Positions 43,146 through 54,424 of a DNA stretch of 64,000 nt are shown here, one piece after another (within the stretch, counting starts at the first letter, position 1; each line of letters opens with the position of its first letter). A program made the translations under genes and the position numbers. The DNA lies in the NCBI RefSeq assembly GCF_017896165.1, contig NZ_JAFCNB010000008.1, positions 124,001 to 188,000 on the forward strand, written 5' to 3'. The notes under the pieces are model-generated. The model did not search any database and was not told the DNA's origin. It worked only from the letters and a program-made list of their open reading frames with translations. This DNA is from Microbispora oryzae (GTDB taxonomy: Bacteria; Actinomycetota; Actinomycetes; Streptosporangiales; Streptosporangiaceae).

Positions 43146-43541
43146 TCAGATCGTTCGTACGGGCTGTTCCCACACCACGAGCGTCAGGCATCCGCGCGGG
43201 CTGCGCGGGGCGTGCACGCTCCCGGGATGCATCACCAGAACGCTGCCCGCCGGGAAGACCCCGTCGTCCGTCTCCAGCTCGCCGCCGAGCACGTAGATCG
43301 TCTCGTAGCCCGGGTGCAGGTGCGGCTTGGCGGTCGCGCCCGGCAGGTACCGGACCAGGGCCGCAGCCGGGCCGTCGGGCCCCGTCTCCTCGGTCGTGTA
43401 CAGCTCGTGGATCTCGGCTCCCACCCTCCCGTCGGACGCCAGCGGCCGGAACGAGAGGGGGCGGTGCTCGATCTTCTGGCCGGGCAGGGCCGCGAATACG
43501 GCCGGGATGACGTCCGCGGCTGACGGAATGGTCTCTGTCAT
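43146..43541 (-). CDS. Small cupin protein, copy 1
   Basis: The 131-residue single-domain cupin has KPHLHPGYETIYVLGGELE (metal His-x-His and Glu) and PAGSVLVMHPGSVH (second motif His). ATG 43541 follows AGGGGA. It lies 100 bases downstream of the PaaK-like gene on the same strand and may share its transcript. Single-domain cupins in such pathways act as dioxygenases, isomerases, epimerases or stress proteins; the reaction is unknown. It is not closely similar to the second cupin at 49018. Confidence 0.8.
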   Translation of the reverse strand: MTETIPSAADVIPAVFAALPGQKIEHRPLSFRPLASDGRVGAEIHELYTTEETGPDGPAAALVRYLPGATAKPHLHPGYETIYVLGGELETDDGVFPAGSVLVMHPGSVHAPRSPRGCLTLVVWEQPVRTI

Positions 43542-43641
43542 GACATTTCCCCTAATCCCGCTGATTGGAGGGACGTCCCGCCCGGCGGGTGCGGACAGGA
43601 CGCGAAATCGCGTGGAGGCTCGTTCCGGTCTGCCTGTCGCG

Positions 43642-44904
43642 CTAGTCGGTCGGCCGGGTGTCGATGACGGCCCGCAGCTTGCCGCTGCGGTTGTTGACCT
43701 CGAGATCGCCGTAGCGGCTCCACTCCACCCGCACCGGGTGAATCATTCCGGCGGACACGGTCTCGGCCAGCAGGGGGCGGCACTTGTCCAGCGTCGCGAT
43801 CAGCTCGGCGGCGGTGGCGTCGGCGTCCGCGAAATCGGGCCGGGCCGCGAGCTTGATGAGGAGCCCGTCCAGCCCGTCGGAGCGATAGGCCACGAGCTGC
43901 ATCCCGATGATCGCGTCGGCCGTGGAGAGACCGTCGACGACGCCCCGGACGTCCTCGGTGAACAGGGTCACCGGGCCGATCCTGAGGCCCTCGACGTGCC
44001 GGCCCTTCAGGCGGTAGAGACCGGACGCGGGATCCACCCACTCGGCCAGGTCGCCGACCGGATAACGCAGCACGGGCAGGAGCCGCCTGCGCAGATCCGT
44101 CTTGATCAGGCGCCCGGTCCGTCCCGGCTCGCGGATGGGCTCACCGGTGACCTCGTCGACGATCTCAAGTACCGCGTCGCGGTCGGGGCCGAGGAAGAGC
44201 CGCTGGTCTCTCCCGCGCATCGGGCGGCCGATCACCCCGGAGTCGACGCTGCCGTAGATGGCCGCGCAGATTTCGGCGTTGGGGAAGGCCGCGGCAAGCA
44301 GCCGCCGCTGGTCCTCGAAGATCGGCTCACCGGCGAAGAAGACGATCTCCATCGACGGAAGGGTGCGCCCCTGCTCCAGCAGGTGGTTCGCCACCCTGCA
44401 GATGGTGGTGGGCGTGGAGCAGGTGACCTGCACCTCGAAGTCGGACAGCACCGTGGAGATCGCCGCCGGTGAGGCCGCGCCGCCCATGGGGAGCAGGACG
44501 TTCTCGGTGGAGATCCGGATCAGCGCCTCGTGCCAGAGGACGAAGCTCGCGTACAGCTCTCCGCCGTAGAACAGGTTGGCCACCCGGTGCCCGTGGTGGA
44601 GGCCGTTCCGCACCATGGAGTGGCCGAGGTCGAGGACGAAGTCCTGCCACTCGCCGGACGAATAGGCGGCGAACTTGGGAGCTCCGGTGGTCCCTCCCGT
44701 CTTGAAAATGAGGGCGTCGGTGAGCGGCGCCGTGAGCACCCGGTTCTTCGCTGTCGTGTTCGCCTCCCAGAACGCCGTGTGGTCGACGATCGGGAGCGTG
44801 GTGATGTCGTCGATCCGGTCGGGCAACCCCTGGTAGAGCTCCCCGTAGAAAGGCGATTTCTCTCGGACGAACCGGACGAGCTCGTTGAGCTTTCGGTAAT
44901 CCAT
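43642..44904 (-). CDS. PaaK-like adenylate-forming enzyme
   Basis: The 420-residue protein resembles phenylacetate-CoA ligase homologues: REKSPFYGELY near the start, IFKTGGTTGAPKF as phosphate loop, AIYGSVDSG as the A5 motif and TDLRRRLLPVLRYPVGDLAEW as the A7/A8 region, ending with SGKLRAVIDTRP. It activates a carboxylate as an acyl adenylate. In natural product clusters such enzymes also make amides, diazo groups or lactones. Encoded directly downstream of the leuA-like gene (7-base gap), so the two are co-transcribed. This linkage suggests that its substrate is an alkylmalate-derived acid. Confidence 0.85.
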   Translation of the reverse strand: MDYRKLNELVRFVREKSPFYGELYQGLPDRIDDITTLPIVDHTAFWEANTTAKNRVLTAPLTDALIFKTGGTTGAPKFAAYSSGEWQDFVLDLGHSMVRNGLHHGHRVANLFYGGELYASFVLWHEALIRISTENVLLPMGGAASPAAISTVLSDFEVQVTCSTPTTICRVANHLLEQGRTLPSMEIVFFAGEPIFEDQRRLLAAAFPNAEICAAIYGSVDSGVIGRPMRGRDQRLFLGPDRDAVLEIVDEVTGEPIREPGRTGRLIKTDLRRRLLPVLRYPVGDLAEWVDPASGLYRLKGRHVEGLRIGPVTLFTEDVRGVVDGLSTADAIIGMQLVAYRSDGLDGLLIKLAARPDFADADATAAELIATLDKCRPLLAETVSAGMIHPVRVEWSRYGDLEVNNRSGKLRAVIDTRPTD

Positions 44905-44911
44905 TGCGGAG

Positions 44912-47018
<2,107 letters not shown>

Positions 47019-48971
47019 GTGAACGATACCGCCGCGTTTCGCCCTGCCGACGTCACGCCAGCGGAATCGCGTCAGGAATTCGAGAGGTCCGTACCCGTGG
47101 ATTCACCGGAGAGAGCGGGCGGGAGCCCGCGCCGCATCGCGATCGTCGGAAGCGGCCCCAGGGGAATGGGCGTCCTGGAACGCCTCGCGGCCCGGCTCGC
47201 CGAAAATCCCCCCGTCGGCCCGGTCGACATCCACCTCATCGACTCCCACGAGGTCGGGTGCGGGCGCGTGTGGCGCAGCGACCAGCCCGACTGGTTCCTG
47301 ATGAACACCGTTTCCGGAGAGGTGACGATGTTCTCCGGCCCGCCCGACGACGGTCCGGTACGGCCGGGCGCCGGGCCCTCCCTGGCCGAGTGGTGGGCCA
47401 CCCAGGATCCCGCGTGCCCCGGCCCGAACGGCTACGCGCCGCGCGCGCTGCACGGCCGCTACATGCGCTTCCTGCTCGACGTGGTGGAGCGGACGCTCCC
47501 TCCGGGCGCGCGCCTGCACCGGGTCACCGACCTGGTCGAGGACCTGGAACGCACCACGGACGGCTACCGGCTGGCCCTCGCCCGCGGCGGCCATCTGACC
47601 GTCGACCGGGTAGTGCTCACCATCGGGCACGGCCTGCCGGATCTGACCGGCAGGGAGCAGGCCCTGGCCGCCTTCGCCCGCGAGCGCCCCCACCTGCGCT
47701 ACATCCGCGGGGACAGCGCCTCGGAGATGCCGCTCGACGAGATCCCCGCGGGGTCGACGGTCGGCGTCATCGGGATCGGGCTGTCGTTCTACGACGTCAT
47801 GTTCGCCCTCACGCTCGGACGGAACGGCAAGTTCCTGGAGATCGAGCCGAACAGGACCGTCTACCAGCCGAGCGGTGAGGAGCCCGTCCTGGTGGCCGGC
47901 TCCCGCAGCGGCGTCCCCCTGCCCGCCCGCGGCCGCAACCAGAAGAGCTCCACGTATTCGTACGAGCCGACGCTGTTCCGGCCGGAGCTGGTCCGGCGCA
48001 GGACGGCGCATCAGGGGCGGGAGCCGCTCGACTTCGGCACCGAGGTCCAGCCCTGGGTGATCGCCGAGATGGAGCTGGTCTACTACGCCACCACGCTGCG
48101 GACCGGCGCCGGCGAGGCGGTCTCGGCCGCGTTCACCGCGGAGGTGGCGGCCCGGGCCGAGCGCGGGGTGCCCGACGTCCGCGCGATCGCCGCGGAGTTC
48201 GGCGCCGGCGACGTCACGCCGTTCGACCTCGAAGCGCTCAGCCGTCCGTTCGACCGGGCGACGTTCTCCAGCCCTGAGGAGTTCCACGCCGCGCTGATCC
48301 GGGAGATGCATCACGATCTCGACCGCGCGGAGCGGGGAAACTACGACGATCCGCTCAAGGCCGCGCTCGACGTGATGCGCGACACCCGCTGGGTCATCCG
48401 GGAACTGGTCGACTTCGGCGGCCTGCACCCGCGATCACACCGGACCGACTTCCTCGAATGGTTCTCGCCGAGAAGCTCCTTCCTGGCGGCCGGGCCGCCG
48501 CGGATCCGCGTCCGGCACGCGCTGGCCCTGATCGAATGCGGGCTGCTGCGCGTCACCGGGCCCAACGCGCGTTTCGTCTGCGACGAGGAGAGCGGCATGT
48601 TCGCCGTGTCGTCGCCGAACGTGGCGGGGTCGCGGACCGAGCTCGACGTCGTGATCGACGCGCGCGTCCCCAACCCCAACATGCCGCGCGACCCATCCCG
48701 CCTGGTACGCCGGCTGCACGGCCGCGGCGTCTGGACCGAGTTCGTGAACGGCGAGGGCCCCGACGCGTTCGCCACCGGAGGCGTGGCCATCACCCGGTCG
48801 CCCTTCCACCCGATCGGCCGGGACGGCGTCCCGGACACCGGCGTCTACGTGCTCGGCATCCCCGCGGAGCACACCCGCTGGTTCACCCTCGTCGGCAGCG
48901 GACGTCCGGGGCCCTGGAACGAGTTCATCAGGGACGCCGACGCCATCGCCGCGCACGCGCTCACCCCGTGA
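47019..48971 (+). CDS. Large FAD/NAD(P)-binding oxidoreductase (NAD_binding_9 type)
   Basis: The 650-residue protein has IAIVGSGPRGMGVLERL (FAD Rossmann loop) at about 42, then VGCGRVWRSDQPDWFLMN, and GVIGIGLSFYDVMFAL at about 250 as a second nucleotide-binding loop. The rest is family-specific and its chemistry is not established to my knowledge. Related proteins occur in actinomycete clusters next to amino acid tailoring genes and could be N- or C-hydroxylases. GTG 47019 has AGAGGA six bases upstream; GTG 47097 is an alternative. It heads a plus-strand operon with cupin, isochorismatase-type, leuC and leuD genes. Confidence 0.75.
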   Translation: MNDTAAFRPADVTPAESRQEFERSVPVDSPERAGGSPRRIAIVGSGPRGMGVLERLAARLAENPPVGPVDIHLIDSHEVGCGRVWRSDQPDWFLMNTVSGEVTMFSGPPDDGPVRPGAGPSLAEWWATQDPACPGPNGYAPRALHGRYMRFLLDVVERTLPPGARLHRVTDLVEDLERTTDGYRLALARGGHLTVDRVVLTIGHGLPDLTGREQALAAFARERPHLRYIRGDSASEMPLDEIPAGSTVGVIGIGLSFYDVMFALTLGRNGKFLEIEPNRTVYQPSGEEPVLVAGSRSGVPLPARGRNQKSSTYSYEPTLFRPELVRRRTAHQGREPLDFGTEVQPWVIAEMELVYYATTLRTGAGEAVSAAFTAEVAARAERGVPDVRAIAAEFGAGDVTPFDLEALSRPFDRATFSSPEEFHAALIREMHHDLDRAERGNYDDPLKAALDVMRDTRWVIRELVDFGGLHPRSHRTDFLEWFSPRSSFLAAGPPRIRVRHALALIECGLLRVTGPNARFVCDEESGMFAVSSPNVAGSRTELDVVIDARVPNPNMPRDPSRLVRRLHGRGVWTEFVNGEGPDAFATGGVAITRSPFHPIGRDGVPDTGVYVLGIPAEHTRWFTLVGSGRPGPWNEFIRDADAIAAHALTP

Positions 48972-49017
48972 GCCGCGGAAACCCACCGCACCCCCCACCT
49001 CTTCCAGGGAGTCGCCC

Positions 49018-49410
49018 ATGAGCCTGGCCGACAGCACGGCACGCACCGTCTCCGTGCTGCGCAACCTCCTGTCGCCGGAGAGCCTCGACGCCGTCGAGTG
49101 GAAGGAATGGCGGCAGCCGGGACGAGCCGGAGTGGAGATCCACTCCCTCGCCAAGGGCCCGCGGGCCGAGGCGTTCCTCGTCCGGTACGGCCCCGGCGCC
49201 CACGGCGACCTGCATCGCCACCTCGGCTTCGAGGTGGTGTTCGTCCTCGACGGGGAAATGATCAACGACAACGGCGACCGGTACACGAGGGGTGACCTGG
49301 TCGTCGAGGACGCGGACAGCGTCCATCAGATCGAGACGGAGACCGGATTCACCGTCCTTGCCTTCCGCGAGGCGCCGACCGAGCCCGTCGCCGGAGCGAA
49401 CGGCACGTGA
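49018..49410 (+). CDS. Small cupin protein, copy 2
   Basis: The 130-residue cupin has GAHGDLHRHLGFEVVFVLDGEM (metal His pair and Glu) and YTRGDLVVEDADSVHQIE (second motif His). It is similar in layout to acetylacetone dioxygenase-like and ChrR-like cupins. It starts 46 bases after the flavoprotein stop and is followed by a strong hairpin, which may separate it from the isochorismatase-type gene. Function unknown. Confidence 0.8.
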   Translation: MSLADSTARTVSVLRNLLSPESLDAVEWKEWRQPGRAGVEIHSLAKGPRAEAFLVRYGPGAHGDLHRHLGFEVVFVLDGEMINDNGDRYTRGDLVVEDADSVHQIETETGFTVLAFREAPTEPVAGANGT

Positions 49411-49413
49411 GCG

Positions 49414-49438
49414 GAGGCGCGGCCACCGGCCGCGCCTC
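49414..49438 (+). terminator. Hairpin after cupin 2
   Basis: GAGGCGCGGCC pairs perfectly with GGCCGCGCCTC (11 bp) around ACC. It could be a terminator or a processing/attenuation point inside the operon. Confidence 0.6.
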
Positions 49439-49467
49439 TCCGCGTCCGCGTCCGCGATCGCCCCCAA

Positions 49468-49507
49468 CCGATCTCACCGACCGATCTCACCGAACCGATC
49501 TCGCACC
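49468..49507. repeat. 13-14-bp tandem repeat upstream of isochorismatase-type gene
   Basis: Three copies of CCGATCTCACCGA (49468, 49481, 49495), the last one imperfect, end about 30 bases before the ATG. A regulator could bind here; replication slippage is the alternative. Confidence 0.5.
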
Positions 49508-49536
49508 AACCGAAACGGCACAACAGAGGGACCACG

Positions 49537-50127
49537 ATGGATCGACACCGCCCCGCCCTGCTCGTCATGGATCTGATCAACGACGTCGTGCATCCGGAGG
49601 GAAAGTTCGCCGACCACGGTTACGCAGAGCAGGTGGCCCGTCGCGGCGTCCTGGAGAACGCCGCGACGGCGATCCAGCACGCGCGGAGCGCGGACATCCC
49701 CGTCATCTACGTCGTCGTCGGCTTCTCCCCCACCTTCGTGGAGTGCCCGGCCGACTCCATGATCTTCGCGGACGCGCCCAGGGAGCGGAAGCTCATCCTC
49801 GGCACGTGGGGGACGCAGGTCCACGACGCGGTGAAGCCGCAGGACAGCGAGGTGGTCATCGCCAAGCGGCGGCTCAGCCCGTTCTACGGCACCGAGCTCG
49901 ACCTGCTGCTGCGCACCCAGCGGATCGACACCCTCCTGCTCTCGGGGGTCTCCACCGATCTGGTCGTCATGTCGACCGTACGGGAAGGCCATGATCGGGA
50001 CTATCGTGTCCGGGTCCTGGAGGACGCGACGGCGGCGGCCGACGAACGGCTGCACGAGGCGGCGATCACGCTCATCCGGCGGACCGCCGAGGTCACCTCG
50101 GTGCGCCGGGCCCTGCCGGCGCCGTGA
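49537..50127 (+). CDS. Isochorismatase-superfamily hydrolase lacking the amidase cysteine
   Basis: The 196-residue protein has the catalytic Asp 12 (LLVMDLIND) and Lys 110 ([16 protein letters not shown]). The usual Cys in GVxTxxCV is Val 143 ([12 protein letters not shown]). Cysteine hydrolases of this fold need that residue, whereas isochorismatases such as PhzD and EntB do not use a nucleophilic cysteine. It may therefore hydrolyse an enol ether or have a non-amidase role. It lies between the cupin and leuC genes in the plus-strand operon. Confidence 0.75.
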   Translation: MDRHRPALLVMDLINDVVHPEGKFADHGYAEQVARRGVLENAATAIQHARSADIPVIYVVVGFSPTFVECPADSMIFADAPRERKLILGTWGTQVHDAVKPQDSEVVIAKRRLSPFYGTELDLLLRTQRIDTLLLSGVSTDLVVMSTVREGHDRDYRVRVLEDATAAADERLHEAAITLIRRTAEVTSVRRALPAP

Positions 50128-50179
50128 GCGCGTCCGTCCCGCATCTCCGGTCGCTTCGAACGAAGAAGGTGAGAACCTG

Positions 50180-51580
50180 ATGGGCTCCACGCTGGCCCAG
50201 AAGATCTGGGAGGCGCATCGCGTACGGCGCGGCGGCGCCGACGACGATCTGATCTACATCGACCTCCACCTGATCCACGAGGTCAACAGCCCGCAGGCGT
50301 TCGCCGGTCTCCAGGCCAGGGGGCTCACCGTGCGCCGCCCCGACCTCACGATCGCCACCGAGGATCACAACACGCCGACGATCGCCGTGGACCGGCTGAT
50401 CCAGGATCCCGCCGCGCGCAGGCAGACGGAGCTGCTCCGGGAGAACTGCGCCCGGCACGGCATCCCGCTGTTCCGGCTGGGCGACCCGCGTCAGGGCATC
50501 GTGCACGTGATCGGCCCCGAACTCGGGCTCACCCGGCCCGGAATGACCATCGTGTGCTGCGACTCGCACACCACCACCCAGGGCGCGTTCGGCTCTCTCG
50601 CCCTGGGCATCGGGACCAGCCAGGTCGAGCACGTCCTCGCCACGCAGACCCTCGTGATGAGGCGCATGAAGGACATGTCGGTCACGGTGACCGGCGAACT
50701 GGCCGAGGGCGTCACCGCCAAGGATCTCGTGCTGGCGCTCATCGCCCAGATCGGCACAGCGGGAGGCCAGGGCCACGTGGTCGAGTACCGCGGCCCCGCC
50801 ATCCGGGCGCTGTCGATGGAGTCCCGGATGACGCTGTGCAACATGACGATCGAGGCCGGCTCCCGCGCGGGGATCGTCGCCCCCGACGACACCACGTTCG
50901 CCTACATGAAGGACCGGCCGCACATGCCGCAGGGCGCGGCGTGGGACGGGGAGGTCGCGTACTGGCGGACGCTCCGCAGCGACGACGACGCGACGTTCGA
51001 CCGCGAGACCGTCATCGACGGGAGCCGGCTCACGCCCTACGTCTCCTGGGGCACCAATCCCGGCCAGAGCGTGCCGATCGAGGGCAGCGTCCCGTCCCCG
51101 GCCGACTTCGCCGATCCGCAGGAGCGCGCGGCGGCGGAAGAGGCCCTGACGTACATGGATCTCAAGCCGGGCACCCCGATGCGGGACATCTCGGTGGACA
51201 CCGTGTTCCTCGGGTCGTGCACCAACAGCCGGATCGAGGACCTGCGGGCCGCGGCCGAGGTCCTGGACGGCCGCCGGATCGCCGACGGCGTACACATGAT
51301 CATCGTCCCGGGGTCCGCCGAGGTGCGCCGGCAGGCCGTGGCCGAGGAGCTCGATCGGGTCTTCACGGCGGCCGGGGCCGACTTCCGCGCCGCGGCGGGG
51401 TGCTCGATGTGCGCGGCGCTGAACGAGGACCGGCTGCGGCCGGGGCAGCGCGCCGCCTCCACGTCCAACCGGAACTTCGAGGGCCGGCAGGGCAAGGGGT
51501 CGCGGACCCACCTCGTCTCACCGGCCGTCGCGGCGGCGACCGCGGTGGCGGGACGGCTGACGGCTCCGAGCGATTTGTGA
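50180..51580 (+). CDS. leuC: 3-isopropylmalate dehydratase large subunit
   Basis: The 466-residue aconitase-family protein has the [4Fe-4S] cysteines 347 ([10 protein letters not shown]), 408 and 411 ([11 protein letters not shown]), matching the LeuC spacing, with [21 protein letters not shown] near 120. It isomerises 2-alkylmalate to 3-alkylmalate together with LeuD. The active-site segment after the last cysteines reads AALNED where LeuC usually has LGMNPD, a possible sign of an altered substrate pocket. ATG 50180 follows GGTGAGA. LeuD starts 10 bases after its stop. Confidence 0.92.
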   Translation: MGSTLAQKIWEAHRVRRGGADDDLIYIDLHLIHEVNSPQAFAGLQARGLTVRRPDLTIATEDHNTPTIAVDRLIQDPAARRQTELLRENCARHGIPLFRLGDPRQGIVHVIGPELGLTRPGMTIVCCDSHTTTQGAFGSLALGIGTSQVEHVLATQTLVMRRMKDMSVTVTGELAEGVTAKDLVLALIAQIGTAGGQGHVVEYRGPAIRALSMESRMTLCNMTIEAGSRAGIVAPDDTTFAYMKDRPHMPQGAAWDGEVAYWRTLRSDDDATFDRETVIDGSRLTPYVSWGTNPGQSVPIEGSVPSPADFADPQERAAAEEALTYMDLKPGTPMRDISVDTVFLGSCTNSRIEDLRAAAEVLDGRRIADGVHMIIVPGSAEVRRQAVAEELDRVFTAAGADFRAAAGCSMCAALNEDRLRPGQRAASTSNRNFEGRQGKGSRTHLVSPAVAAATAVAGRLTAPSDL

Positions 51581-51590
51581 GGTCCAGCGG

Positions 51591-52205
51591 ATGAAGCAGT
51601 TCACGGTCCACACCGGGACGGGCGTGCCCCTGCGGCGCGGCAACGTCGACACCGACCAGATCATCCCGGTGCGTTTCCTCACCCACTCCAGCAGGACCGG
51701 GCACGCGGACGCCCTCTTCGCCGACTGGCGGGACGACCCGTCGTTCGTGCTCAACCGGCCCGAGCACCGGGGCGCGACGATCCTGGTCGCGGGCACCGAG
51801 TTCGGCACCGGGTCGTCCCGGGAGTACGCCGTGTGGGCGTTGCAGGACTACGGCTTCAGGTGCGTGATCGCGCCGCGGTTCGGCGACATCTTCCGTGAGA
51901 ACGCCCTCATGAACGGCCTGCTCGCGCTGGTGCTGCCCGCCGCCGTGGTGGAGCGGCTCTGGGACCTCGTCGAGGACGACCCGCGGGTGCCGATCACGGT
52001 CGACCTCGAACGCCTCCGGGTGCGCTGCGCCGGCGTGGACGAGCCCTTCTCCCTGGACGAGGAGATCCGCGCCCGTCTGCTGAGCGGCCTCGACCCGGTC
52101 ATGGAGACGCTGGGCCACCACGAGGAGATCAGCGACTACGAGCGCAGGAGGCGGCCCACACTGCCCACCACCACCGCCCTCCTGGACGGCCCCCTGCCCG
52201 CCTGA
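51591..52205 (+). CDS. leuD: 3-isopropylmalate dehydratase small subunit
   Basis: The 204-residue protein has RRGNVDTDQIIPVRFL at the N-terminus and FGTGSSREYAVWALQDYGFRCVIAPRF, the swivel-domain loop of LeuD that determines substrate length. It forms the isomerase with LeuC encoded 10 bases upstream. It is about average LeuD length. It ends the plus-strand operon, and a wobble-containing 14-bp hairpin separates it from the convergent luxR-type gene. Confidence 0.92.
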   Translation: MKQFTVHTGTGVPLRRGNVDTDQIIPVRFLTHSSRTGHADALFADWRDDPSFVLNRPEHRGATILVAGTEFGTGSSREYAVWALQDYGFRCVIAPRFGDIFRENALMNGLLALVLPAAVVERLWDLVEDDPRVPITVDLERLRVRCAGVDEPFSLDEEIRARLLSGLDPVMETLGHHEEISDYERRRRPTLPTTTALLDGPLPA

Positions 52206-52229
52206 GCCGGGCAGGAGCGGCCACCCGCG

Positions 52230-52265
52230 CGGCCTCGGTTCCCCGCCCCCTGGGAGCCGGGGCCG
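52230..52265. terminator. Bidirectional terminator between leuD and luxR-type gene
   Basis: CGGCCTCGGTTCCC pairs with GGGAGCCGGGGCCG over 14 bp with two G-U pairs. Confidence 0.6.
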
Positions 52266-52280
52266 CCGCCGTTTCCGGGG

Positions 52281-53024
52281 TCACGCCGCCGATCCGCTGC
52301 GCGAGCAGCTCGTGGCGAGCGCGTTCCGCATCATGAGGACGGCCTCCAGGCGGCTGCGCACGCCGAACTTCGTCATGATGTGGGAGACGTGGCTCTTGAT
52401 GGTCGCCGGGGTCACCTTCAGCGAATCGGCCGCCTCGGCCGTGGACAGGCCCGCCGACAGCAGGGTGAGCACCTCACGCTCCCGTTCGGTGAGCGTGCGC
52501 AGGACGGCCGGGGCGGTGCGCCGGTCTCCCCTGACGTCCGCCAGGCAGCCGGGGGCCTGACCCGTGCGGCCGGGCGGATCGATGAGCTGCCACAGCATGG
52601 GTGAGAGCACCAGATGGCCGGCCGACATGGCGTGCACGGCGGAGCTCACCCCTCGTCCCTGCGCGTCCTTCACCAGGCATCCGCCGACACCCGCGACGAG
52701 CGCGTCGTTCAGGGTCCGCCTGGTCCAGCCGACGCTCACGACGAGGACGCGCAGCCGTCGCGAGGCCAGGTCGCGAATGACGTCGAGCAGCCGCTCCGTC
52801 ACCTCGGCGGCGAGCACCACGGTGTCCACCCCGGTGAGGGGCCAGCCGTCCACCGGGCTCCGCCCGTCGACGCCGGCGACCAGCCTGATGTGCGGGGCCT
52901 CTCTCAGGGTGCTTTCGAGAACGTGCCGGGAGATCGGGTCGTGATCGACGAGCAGCACGGTGGTCAGAGGCCTCCGGCGGGTCCTGGTGACGAAGTCCTC
53001 CCGCCGAAAAGTGACATCACACAT
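52281..53024 (-). CDS. NarL/LuxR-type regulator with degenerate receiver domain
   Basis: The 247-residue protein has a receiver-like N-terminus (LLVDHDP retains two acidic residues) and a LuxR HTH (LTEREREVLTLLSAGLSTAEAADSLKV, TIKSHVSHIMTKFGV). The expected phosphoacceptor Asp is replaced (VDTVVLAAEV), though the Lys in GCLVKD remains. No kinase gene is near. It is probably phosphorylation-independent or ligand-sensing, as are several cluster-situated atypical response regulators. Its promoter region holds a TCGAAA palindrome. Likely the pathway-specific regulator. Confidence 0.85.
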   Translation of the reverse strand: MCDVTFRREDFVTRTRRRPLTTVLLVDHDPISRHVLESTLREAPHIRLVAGVDGRSPVDGWPLTGVDTVVLAAEVTERLLDVIRDLASRRLRVLVVSVGWTRRTLNDALVAGVGGCLVKDAQGRGVSSAVHAMSAGHLVLSPMLWQLIDPPGRTGQAPGCLADVRGDRRTAPAVLRTLTEREREVLTLLSAGLSTAEAADSLKVTPATIKSHVSHIMTKFGVRSRLEAVLMMRNALATSCSRSGSAA

Positions 53025-53115
53025 GCTTCGCTCCCCCTGTCGCGAGCTTCCCCTGGCATCGATGCACTTTCGCAGCGGTCAGATAATAGTCAATATCACC
53101 CAATTAACCAACACG

Positions 53116-53130
53116 TCGAAACTTTTTCGA
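53116..53130. promoter_or_regulatory. TCGAAA-N3-TTTCGA palindrome before luxR-type gene
   Basis: TCGAAA and TTTCGA arms around CTT sit directly upstream of the predicted -35 element. Possible autoregulatory operator. Confidence 0.45.
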
Positions 53131-53315
53131 AATAGATATCCCGAAATGCGAGATGCAATTGCACGGCGACGTGGGCGACGACCAGGCCACGGGGTTATGC
53201 CTGTCAGGAAAGACGGATCAAACAGTTCCACCCGGGAACCGGCGAACGTTCAACTGGATATCCGGATTTCCTTGACAGAAGTCGTAAGGTCACGAGACGC
53301 GGCTCCGGCCGATCA

Positions 53316-53395
53316 CCGGCCGCCACGACGATCCCCGTCGTGGCGGCCGGGACCGCCCTCGCCACGCCGGTCGCCCGGCCGGTCGGGCGACCGGC
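53316..53395 (-). terminator. Two tandem terminator hairpins after gap
   Basis: CCGGCCGCCACGAC/GTCGTGGCGGCCGG (14 bp, 53316-53350) and GCCGGTCGCCCG/CGGGCGACCGGC (12 bp, 53366-53395), both perfect. Confidence 0.75.
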
Positions 53396-53398
53396 GGG

Positions 53399-54412
53399 TC
53401 ACCCTCGGGCGCAGACCAGCTCGACCAGGTCGAGGGTGCGCTCCGAGAAGCCGCGCTCGTTGTCGTACCAGCCGACGACCTTGACCAGCGAGCCGCTGCC
53501 CGGCCGGTCGGAGACCATGGTCAGGGAGGCGTCGAAGGTGCAGGACGCCGGGCTGCCCACGATGTCCGTGGAGACCAGGGGAGCCTCGGTGTAGACCAGC
53601 AGCCCCTTCAGCTCGTTGTCCGCGGCCTGCTTGAACGCCTGGTTGACCTCCTCGGCCGTCACCGTGGCCTCCAGCTCGACGGTCAGGTCGACGATCGAGC
53701 CGTCCGGCACCGGGACGCGCATGGCGAGGCCGTCCATCCGGCCCTGCAGCTCCGGCAGGACCACTCCGATGGCCCGCGCCGCGCCCGTGCTGGCGGGCAC
53801 GATGTTCACCGCGGCGGCCCGGGCCCGCCGGTAGTCCCGGTGCGGCGCGTCGTGCAGGCGCTGGTCGCTGGTGTAGGCGTGCGCGGTGTTCATCAGTCCC
53901 CGCTGTACGCCGAAGGAGTCGGAGAGCACCTTGGCCAGCAACGCGACGCAGTTCGTGGTGCACGACGCGTTCGAGATGATCTTCTGCGTGCCGTCGTAGT
54001 CGCCGGCGTTCACTCCGATCACCACGGTGAGGTCCGGGCCCTTGGCCGGGGCGGAGATCAGGACGCGGCCCGCTCCCGCGCTCAGGTGCGCGGCGGCCTT
54101 GTCCGCGTCGGTGAACACGCCGGTCGACTCGATCACGACGTCGATCCCGAGCTCCCCCCACGGCAGCTCGGCCGGGTCCTTGACGTTCAGCACGCGCATG
54201 CGGCGGTCGCCGACGACGATGTGGTCGCCCTCCGCGTGGACCGGAACCTCCAGCCGGCCGTGCACGGAGTCGAACATCAGCAGATGGGCCAGCAGCTCGG
54301 GGTCGACGAGGTCGTTGACGGCGACGATCTCGATGTCCGGACGGCGGAGCGCCGCCCTGGCGATGGTCCGGCCGATCCGGCCGAAGCCGTTGATGGCCAC
54401 ACGGTGAGCCAT
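53399..54412 (-). CDS. gap: Glyceraldehyde-3-phosphate dehydrogenase, cluster-embedded copy
   Basis: The 337-residue enzyme has NGFGRIGR (NAD loop), SNASCTTNC with catalytic Cys 151, HAYTSDQ with His 178, and ASTGAARAIG for phosphate binding. All catalytic residues are intact. It oxidises glyceraldehyde 3-phosphate in glycolysis. No pgk or tpi follows, so it is not the usual glycolytic operon. A resistant duplicate protecting against a GAPDH inhibitor is known for pentalenolactone producers, which is why this location is of interest. ATG 54412 follows GGAGAA. Confidence 0.92.
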   Translation of the reverse strand: MAHRVAINGFGRIGRTIARAALRRPDIEIVAVNDLVDPELLAHLLMFDSVHGRLEVPVHAEGDHIVVGDRRMRVLNVKDPAELPWGELGIDVVIESTGVFTDADKAAAHLSAGAGRVLISAPAKGPDLTVVIGVNAGDYDGTQKIISNASCTTNCVALLAKVLSDSFGVQRGLMNTAHAYTSDQRLHDAPHRDYRRARAAAVNIVPASTGAARAIGVVLPELQGRMDGLAMRVPVPDGSIVDLTVELEATVTAEEVNQAFKQAADNELKGLLVYTEAPLVSTDIVGSPASCTFDASLTMVSDRPGSGSLVKVVGWYDNERGFSERTLDLVELVCARG

Positions 54413-54424
54413 GGTTCTCCTACT

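Larger units (their letters stand above)
53025..53398. other. AT-rich promoter region of luxR-type gene and 3' hairpins of gap
   Basis: 374 bases without a gene. It holds a luxR promoter (TTGGTT 53111-53106, TATTAT 53088-53083, minus strand, 17-base spacer), the palindrome at 53116-53130, and two strong hairpins near 53316-53395 that end the gap transcript. Base composition is much lower in GC than elsewhere. Confidence 0.55.
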
